From positions 107,493 to 171,492 of the forward strand of contig NZ_CANMVL010000001.1 in the NCBI RefSeq assembly GCF_947501415.1: a stretch of DNA of 64,000 nt, written 5' to 3'. This document shows positions 60,900 to 64,000 of this stretch, piece after piece (position 1 is the stretch's first letter; each line of letters starts with the position of its first letter). The position numbers and the translations under genes are program-made. The notes below the pieces were generated by a model. It was not told where the DNA came from. It saw nothing but the letters and a program-made list of their open reading frames with translations, and made no database searches. Origin of the DNA: an uncultured Halomonas sp. Lineage in GTDB: Bacteria > Pseudomonadota > Gammaproteobacteria > Pseudomonadales > Halomonadaceae.

Positions 60900-62177
60900 A
60901 TGTCGGAAATCAATCAGACATCACCGTTCAAGGACAATCGCGTGCGTGGCCTCGCCGGGGTGGCAGCCGTCGGCATCGTCTGGGCGATCATCGCCCAGTC
61001 CAGTGCCGGCAGCCACAAGGAGGCTCGGGAGACGCTGGAGGCCGAAATGGCGGTGCTTGAGTCGCGCAACCAGGCATTGAGCACTCAGCTGGAAGAGCAC
61101 AGGCAGGCCGGCAAGGAGGTCGAGGCGCTTGAGGCCGAGATCGCCGAACTCGAGCAGCGTCGTCAGACCCTTCAGGACGATGTCCAGGCGCGTGAGGCCG
61201 AGGCGCAGGAGCGCCTGGAAGCCGTTCAGGCCGAGATCACCAGCGCCGAGAGCCGGCTCGAGGAGTTGCAGGAGTCCCAGCAGGCTCTGGAGACCCGTAT
61301 CGCGACCCTCGAAGAGGAACAGGCGACGCTTGAGCAGGCCCTGAAGGAGCTGAAGCAGGAGCGCGATACCGTGGAGCAGGCGCGGCGTGACGCCGAAGAG
61401 GCACGTGAATCCGCCGAGAGTGCCCGCCAGGAGGCCGAGGCCCAGCGTCAGGATGCCGAACAGGCGCGCCAGGCCGCGGTGGAGGAGCGTCAGGCGGCCG
61501 AGGAGGCACGTCAGCAGGCGGAGTCCAGCCTGGATGGCCTGAAGGAAGAGATCGCTTCTCTGGAGGAGAACAAGACGACGCTCAAGGAGCAGGTCGAGTC
61601 CAGCAAGGCCGAGCTCGATAAGCTGCAGACTCGGTTGACGGAGCTTGGTGAAGAGCGAGATGCCCTGACACAGGAGCTTGATTCTCTGGGCAAGGAGCGT
61701 GATGCGGCCGAGCAGGCGGTCAAGGATGCCCAACATCAGCTAGAGGAGACCAAGCTAGCCATCGACACCGGACGTGATGAGCTTGCCGACGTGGAGAGCA
61801 AGGTCGAGAGCCGAGAGACGCAGCTTCAGGAGCTGGAGTCCCAGCTGGCCTCCTGGCGCCGCAAGCTCGAGTCGCTGGAGATGAGTAGCGAGGCGTCAAC
61901 CGCCGCGAGCGGCGAGACGGCATCGTCTTCGGCCAACCAGAGTGAAAACGGCAAGGACACCGAAGCCGCAAGTGCGCAGCAGGGCGATGGTAACGCCCCG
62001 AACCGGGATGGCGAGGAGGCATCGTCCCCCACCGAGACCGATCTCGGCCTCGATGCCGAGGCCGGTAGTGCGCCACAGGGCGATGGCGACACCCCGAGCC
62101 AGGGCAGCGAGGGTGAATCCACCGATGCGGCGGCGAGCGCCGAGTCGGACTCCGAGGCCTCTACCCGGCAGGAGTAA
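60900..62177 (+). CDS. Membrane-anchored coiled-coil protein, function unknown
   Basis: This is a 425-residue protein. A short cytoplasmic tail and one hydrophobic segment (about 17-34, GLAGVAAVGIVWAIIAQS) are followed by about 300 residues of almost uninterrupted coiled coil rich in Glu, Gln, Ala and Arg (for example RQDAEQARQAAVEERQAAEE). The last 85 residues are a low-complexity Ser/Glu/Ala/Asp tail with two related QGDG segments (about 361-364 and 389-392). I do not recognise a named family; the shape recalls envelope scaffolds. It follows the RsuA-like gene by 148 bases and has its own terminator. Confidence 0.8.
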   Translation: MSEINQTSPFKDNRVRGLAGVAAVGIVWAIIAQSSAGSHKEARETLEAEMAVLESRNQALSTQLEEHRQAGKEVEALEAEIAELEQRRQTLQDDVQAREAEAQERLEAVQAEITSAESRLEELQESQQALETRIATLEEEQATLEQALKELKQERDTVEQARRDAEEARESAESARQEAEAQRQDAEQARQAAVEERQAAEEARQQAESSLDGLKEEIASLEENKTTLKEQVESSKAELDKLQTRLTELGEERDALTQELDSLGKERDAAEQAVKDAQHQLEETKLAIDTGRDELADVESKVESRETQLQELESQLASWRRKLESLEMSSEASTAASGETASSSANQSENGKDTEAASAQQGDGNAPNRDGEEASSPTETDLGLDAEAGSAPQGDGDTPSQGSEGESTDAAASAESDSEASTRQE

Positions 62178-62200
62178 GACAGGGCGATATCGCGTCGCGA

Positions 62201-62236
62201 GAACGGCGGCGGGCCAGCAAGGCCCGCCGTTCGTTT
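62201..62236 (+). terminator. Terminator after the coiled-coil gene
   Basis: Stem GAACGGCGG(CGG)GCC / GGCCCGCCGTTC with a 3-base bulge and an AGCAA loop, followed by GTTT. Confidence 0.65.
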
Positions 62237-62244
62237 ATGGCGAG

Positions 62245-62273
62245 TTCGGTCGCCTTGCCCCAGGGCGTATAAT
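62245..62273 (+). promoter_or_regulatory. Putative apbC promoter
   Basis: TTCGGT (62245-62250) and a perfect TATAAT (62268-62273) are separated by 17 bases, about 30 bases before the apbC start. Confidence 0.55.
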
Positions 62274-62305
62274 GGTACGCAGCGTGTCGGCCGCGAGCCG
62301 ACGCG

Positions 62306-63136
62306 ATGAATCCAAGAGAGAAGGAGCAGGACGTGATCGAAGGGGTCAAGCATATTGTCGCCGTAGCATCCGGCAAGGGCGGCGTGGGCAAGTCCACCGT
62401 CACCGTGAACCTGGCCCTGGCCATGGCCGCGGAAGGCTATCGCGTGGGCATTCTGGATGCCGATATCCACGGCCCCAGCCAGGCCCAGATGCTTGGCGTG
62501 GGCGAAGGCGTGCGGCCTCAGGGCGCCGGCGAGAATGCCATGCACCCGCTCCAGGCCCATGGCATCCAGGCCATGTCCATGGCCTTCATGGTTGATATCC
62601 GTGAGCCCATGGTGTGGCGCGGGCCGATGGTGGCGGGTGCCTTCCAGCAGCTCATGAATCAGACCGTCTGGGACGACCTGGACTACCTGTTCATCGACAT
62701 GCCGCCGGGTACCGGCGACATTCAGTTGACCCTGGCCCAGAAGGTGCCGGTGGATGGAGCCGTGATCGTCACCACCCCCCAGGATATCGCGCTGCTGGAC
62801 GCTCGCAAGGGCATCGAGATGTTCCGCAAGGTCAATGTGCCGGTGCTCGGTGTGGTGGAGAACATGTCGCTGCATACCTGCTCGAACTGCGGTCATGCGG
62901 AGCCGATCTTCGGCGAGGGGGGCGGCGAGCGTATCGCCCATGAGTACGAAACCCGTGTGCTCGGGCGTCTGCCACTCGCGCTCTCCATCCGCGAGCAGGT
63001 CGATGGTGGCCGGCCCACGGTGGTGGCCGAGCCGGAGGGCGAGGTGACCGGTACCTTCCGGGACATGGCACGCCAGGTAGTTGCACAGCTGCAGGGGAAG
63101 ACCAGCGACGGACCGAGCATCTCGTTCAGCGACTGA
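62306..63136 (+). CDS. apbC: Iron-sulfur cluster carrier protein ApbC/Mrp
   Basis: This is a 276-residue P-loop ATPase of the Mrp/NBP35 family that carries and transfers [4Fe-4S] clusters. The deviant Walker A ASGKGGVGKST is at about 21-31, followed by GILDADIHGPSQAQMLG, DYLFIDMPPGTGDIQLTLAQ and the cluster-binding CSNC (about 192-195). The N-terminal DUF59/MIP18 domain found in longer members such as E. coli ApbC is missing. A second in-frame start at GTG 62333 (VIEGVKHI) is possible. Confidence 0.93.
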   Translation: MNPREKEQDVIEGVKHIVAVASGKGGVGKSTVTVNLALAMAAEGYRVGILDADIHGPSQAQMLGVGEGVRPQGAGENAMHPLQAHGIQAMSMAFMVDIREPMVWRGPMVAGAFQQLMNQTVWDDLDYLFIDMPPGTGDIQLTLAQKVPVDGAVIVTTPQDIALLDARKGIEMFRKVNVPVLGVVENMSLHTCSNCGHAEPIFGEGGGERIAHEYETRVLGRLPLALSIREQVDGGRPTVVAEPEGEVTGTFRDMARQVVAQLQGKTSDGPSISFSD

Positions 63137-63240
63137 GCCTTGAACTAGCGGGACGGCGTGACGCCCGTGCCCAGGGCCGTTATCATGGCGGCCTCGGGCA
63201 CTGTCTGCCCCCGACTTTCACAGCCGCAGGATAGGTTTCG

Positions 63241-63807
63241 ATGAGTATCAAGTCCGACAACTGGATTCGCCGCATGGCCGAGCAGGAGGGGATGATTGAA
63301 CCCTTCGAGGCCGATCAGGTTCGCTATGTGAACGAGCGTCGGGTGATCTCCTACGGAACGTCCAGCTACGGGTACGATGTGCGTTGTGCCGACGAGTTCA
63401 AGGTGTTCACCAATATTCATTCGGCGGTCGTGGATCCCAAGGCCTTCGACGACAAGAGTTTCGTCGATGTGAAGGGAGACGTCTGCGTGATCCCGCCGAA
63501 CTCCTTTGCCCTGGCGCGCACCGTGGAGTACTTCCGCATCCCGCGCAGTGTGCTGACCATCTGCCTGGGCAAGTCCACCTATGCCCGTTGTGGCATCATC
63601 GTCAACGTGACCCCGCTGGAGCCCGAGTGGGAGGGGCATGTCACCCTGGAGTTTTCCAACACCACCAACCTGCCGGCCAAGATCTACGCCAACGAGGGCG
63701 TGGCCCAGATGCTGTTCCTGGAGTCCGACGAGGTGTGTGCGACCTCCTACAAGGATCGTGGCGGAAAATATATGGGCCAGCGGGGTGTGACCCTGCCGCG
63801 TACCTGA
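63241..63807 (+). CDS. dcd: dCTP deaminase
   Basis: Dcd deaminates dCTP to dUTP, the main source of dTMP in many proteobacteria. The 188 residues match the family, with the trimer active-site sequences [37 protein letters not shown] with the following [11 protein letters not shown], and [15 protein letters not shown]. It lies 104 bases after apbC on the same strand. Confidence 0.97.
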   Translation: MSIKSDNWIRRMAEQEGMIEPFEADQVRYVNERRVISYGTSSYGYDVRCADEFKVFTNIHSAVVDPKAFDDKSFVDVKGDVCVIPPNSFALARTVEYFRIPRSVLTICLGKSTYARCGIIVNVTPLEPEWEGHVTLEFSNTTNLPAKIYANEGVAQMLFLESDEVCATSYKDRGGKYMGQRGVTLPRT

Positions 63808-63872
63808 TCCGGCTTCGCCGGGCCAGGAGCCTGAAGAGCGGCGCTTCGCGCCTGGAAGCCTGAAGCTGGAAG
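63808..63872. other. GC-rich palindromic segment after dcd
   Basis: Small palindromes CCGGC-TTC-GCCGG and a GCGCTTCGCGC core are followed by GAAGCTGGAAG (63862-63872), the reverse complement of the heptamer array further downstream. It resembles halomonad or pseudomonad REP-like intergenic sequence. Confidence 0.4.
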
Positions 63873-63875
63873 AAA

Positions 63876-63908
63876 AATCGCCCCCACGGCCTTGCCATGG
63901 GGGCGATT
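63876..63908 (+). terminator. Terminator hairpin downstream of dcd
   Basis: Eleven-bp stem AATCGCCCCCA / TGGGGGCGATT (63876-63886 with 63898-63908) and an 11-base loop. The run of A before the stem would act as a T tract on the minus strand. Confidence 0.7.
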
Positions 63909-63924
63909 CACATTAGGCTGCTAT

Positions 63925-64000
63925 CCAGCTTCCAGCTTCCAGCTTCCAGCTTCCAGCTTCCAGCTTCCAGCTTCCAGCTTCCAGCTTCCAGCTTCCAGCT
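63925..64000. repeat. Heptamer tandem repeat (CCAGCTT)n, cut by the window end
   Basis: Nearly 11 perfect copies of the 7-bp unit CCAGCTT run to the last base of the window, so the full length is unknown. The array is intergenic as far as visible. Confidence 0.95.

Overview
The window is 64 kb of GC-rich, gene-dense chromosome. Long spurious open frames occur on the antisense strand of most genes, as expected at this GC content. Gene content and order point to a gammaproteobacterium of the Halomonadaceae (Halomonas-like). From about 1 to 40 kb the order murA-hisG-hisD / algW / zapG-zapE / rplM-rpsI / petABC / sspAB / dolP-diaA-yraN-lpoA / rsmI-rnpB / dcw cluster / lpxC / dciA / secA / argJ / Nudix-ThiE is the backbone known from Pseudomonas. 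The family assignment is inferred from protein character, not from a search. I see no tRNA, CRISPR array, insertion sequence or prophage.

Layout: (1) 1-2.4 kb, the end of murA with hisG and hisD. (2) 2.4-7.6 kb, envelope-stress protease AlgW/DegS, a Nif3-like protein, the divergent division genes zapG/zapE, and ribosomal proteins L13/S9. (3) 7.7-11.7 kb, cytochrome bc1 (petABC) and sspAB. (4) 11.8-15.1 kb, minus-strand envelope and replication genes lpoA-yraN-diaA-dolP. (5) 15.2-34.1 kb, rsmI, RNase P RNA, then the division and cell-wall cluster rsmH-ftsL-ftsI-murE-murF-mraY-murD-ftsW-murG-murC-ddl-ftsQ-ftsA-ftsZ-lpxC. Most of these genes overlap by 1-4 bases, and mraZ is absent. (6) 34.2-40.3 kb, dciA (minus), a small secreted-protein ORF directly upstream of secA, secA, argJ and a Nudix/ThiE fusion.

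From 40.3 kb the content is more variable: an NCS2-like permease, an aromatic aminotransferase with phhB, recQ, cfa, a sodium-dependent transporter and cobA. Next comes a four-gene coupled regulatory operon (short IclR regulator, TctD/TctE two-component system, orphan solute-binding protein) divergent from a tripartite tricarboxylate transporter (tctCBA). The window ends with a phospholipase D-like protein, a YihY membrane protein, a spermidine-synthase-like protein, an RsuA-family protein without its catalytic aspartate, a membrane-anchored coiled-coil protein, the Fe-S carrier ApbC/Mrp, dcd, and a heptamer tandem repeat cut by the window edge.

The most interesting signal is the 120-codon ORF at 34815-35177. 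It has the position, orientation, signal-peptide-like N-terminus and near-C-terminal R-x-G-P of the E. coli secretion monitor SecM, plus a fragment resembling part of the SecM arrest sequence. A predicted RNA fold joins its last codons to the region just before the secA start. This is a hypothesis from reading the sequence and has not been tested.
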